A DNA stretch of 5,701 bases, from the NCBI GenBank assembly GCA_017695055.1, contig JADILY010000011.1:1-5701 (forward strand). The letters are read 5' to 3'. The notes under the pieces were generated by a model. That model searched no databases. It worked only from the letters and a program-made list of their open reading frames with translations, and was not told the origin of the DNA. Shown here one piece after another: positions 5,622-5,701 of the stretch; position 1 is the first letter of the stretch; each line of letters opens with the position of its first letter. Origin of the DNA: Merdivivens faecigallinarum (GTDB lineage Bacteria > Bacteroidota > Bacteroidia > Bacteroidales > UBA932). The translations under genes were made by a program, and so were the position numbers.

Positions 5622-5701
5622 ATGAATAAAGGAAAATACGTGTTCTCACAGCTTTTAGATTTCCTTGATAAGGATGTATTTTTAAGAATATCAAACAAAT
5701 A
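5622..5701 (+). CDS. IS4-family transposase, N-terminal fragment (runs off right edge)
   Basis: Seen: ATG at 5622 opens a frame of 26 full codons beginning MNKGKYVFSQLLDFLDK and ending FLRISNK, with the partial codon TA next. Known: Bacteroidetes IS4-family transposases with an N-terminal DUF4372 domain start with 'MNKGKYVF-QL--FL----F--I--KY', so the match is strong and predicts Tyr as the next residue. The DDE catalytic domain is beyond the window, so intactness cannot be judged. No Shine-Dalgarno is visible (TAGAATGGCAC precedes the ATG). The gene is divergent from the neighbouring lipoprotein operon. Confidence 0.85.
   Translation, partial: MNKGKYVFSQLLDFLDKDVFLRISNK

Larger units (their letters stand above)
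5501..5701 (+). mobile_element. Left end of an IS4-family (DUF4372-type) insertion sequence, partial
   Basis: The transposase start at 5622 needs an element end a short way upstream. The best candidate terminal sequence is CATTAGTGTCCGGTAAAAAA (5501-5520), placed where the leader of the minus-strand operon ends; I recall similar ends on Bacteroidetes elements but cannot confirm it. About 120 bp would separate the end from the transposase, a reasonable size. The other end, its inverted repeat and the target duplication are outside the window, so the boundary is uncertain by several bases or more. Confidence 0.6.

Noticed and set aside
1..5701. Polysaccharide utilisation locus core (SusC/SusD, hybrid sensor), CRISPR or a defence system
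   Set aside because: No TonB-dependent receptor, SusD-like protein, regulator, repeat array or nuclease could be found on either strand. The sulfatase and GH92 may belong to a larger locus beyond the left edge, but the window does not show it.

Overview
The window looks like chromosomal DNA from a gut-type Bacteroidales bacterium (Bacteroides, Parabacteroides or Alistipes-like; the genus cannot be fixed from this sequence). The grounds are a GH92 glycosidase next to an S1 sulfatase, lipoproteins with bacterial Ig-like (Big_2) domains, a TAnnTTTG-type -7 element, weak or absent Shine-Dalgarno sites, and the start of a transposase with the N-terminus typical of Bacteroidetes IS4-family DUF4372 elements. 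All cellular genes are on the minus strand and read right to left. Only the transposase at the right edge is on the plus strand.

Layout from right to left. (1) 5501-5701 is the left end of an insertion sequence, with its transposase running off the window. (2) 5434-2947 is a three-gene unit for exported proteins: an unrecognised 187-residue protein, a 434-residue Big_2 lipoprotein joined to it by an ATGA stop/start overlap, and, 43 bp further on, a small lipoprotein gene that appears to be broken by a one-base insertion. A promoter-like sequence (5461-5491) precedes the unit and a good intrinsic terminator (2881-2921) closes it. (3) 2700-2880 is an AT-rich control region holding two near-identical inverted repeats spaced exactly 33 bp apart, which look like paired operators for the next unit. 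(4) 2699 to the left edge is a catabolic unit: an exported S1-family sulfatase with a Ser-type formylglycine motif, joined by a second ATGA overlap to a GH92 alpha-mannosidase whose C-terminal half lies outside the window.

The sulfatase and mannosidase are probably made together and act in sequence on a sulfated, mannose-containing host or dietary glycan: the sulfatase removes the blocking sulfate and GH92 then trims alpha-linked mannose. No SusC/SusD pair, sensor or regulator is visible here. No RNA gene, CRISPR array or defence system was seen. The points most worth following up are the paired operators, the frameshifted lipoprotein, the translationally coupled sulfatase-mannosidase pair, and the IS end lying about 10 bp from an apparently intact promoter.
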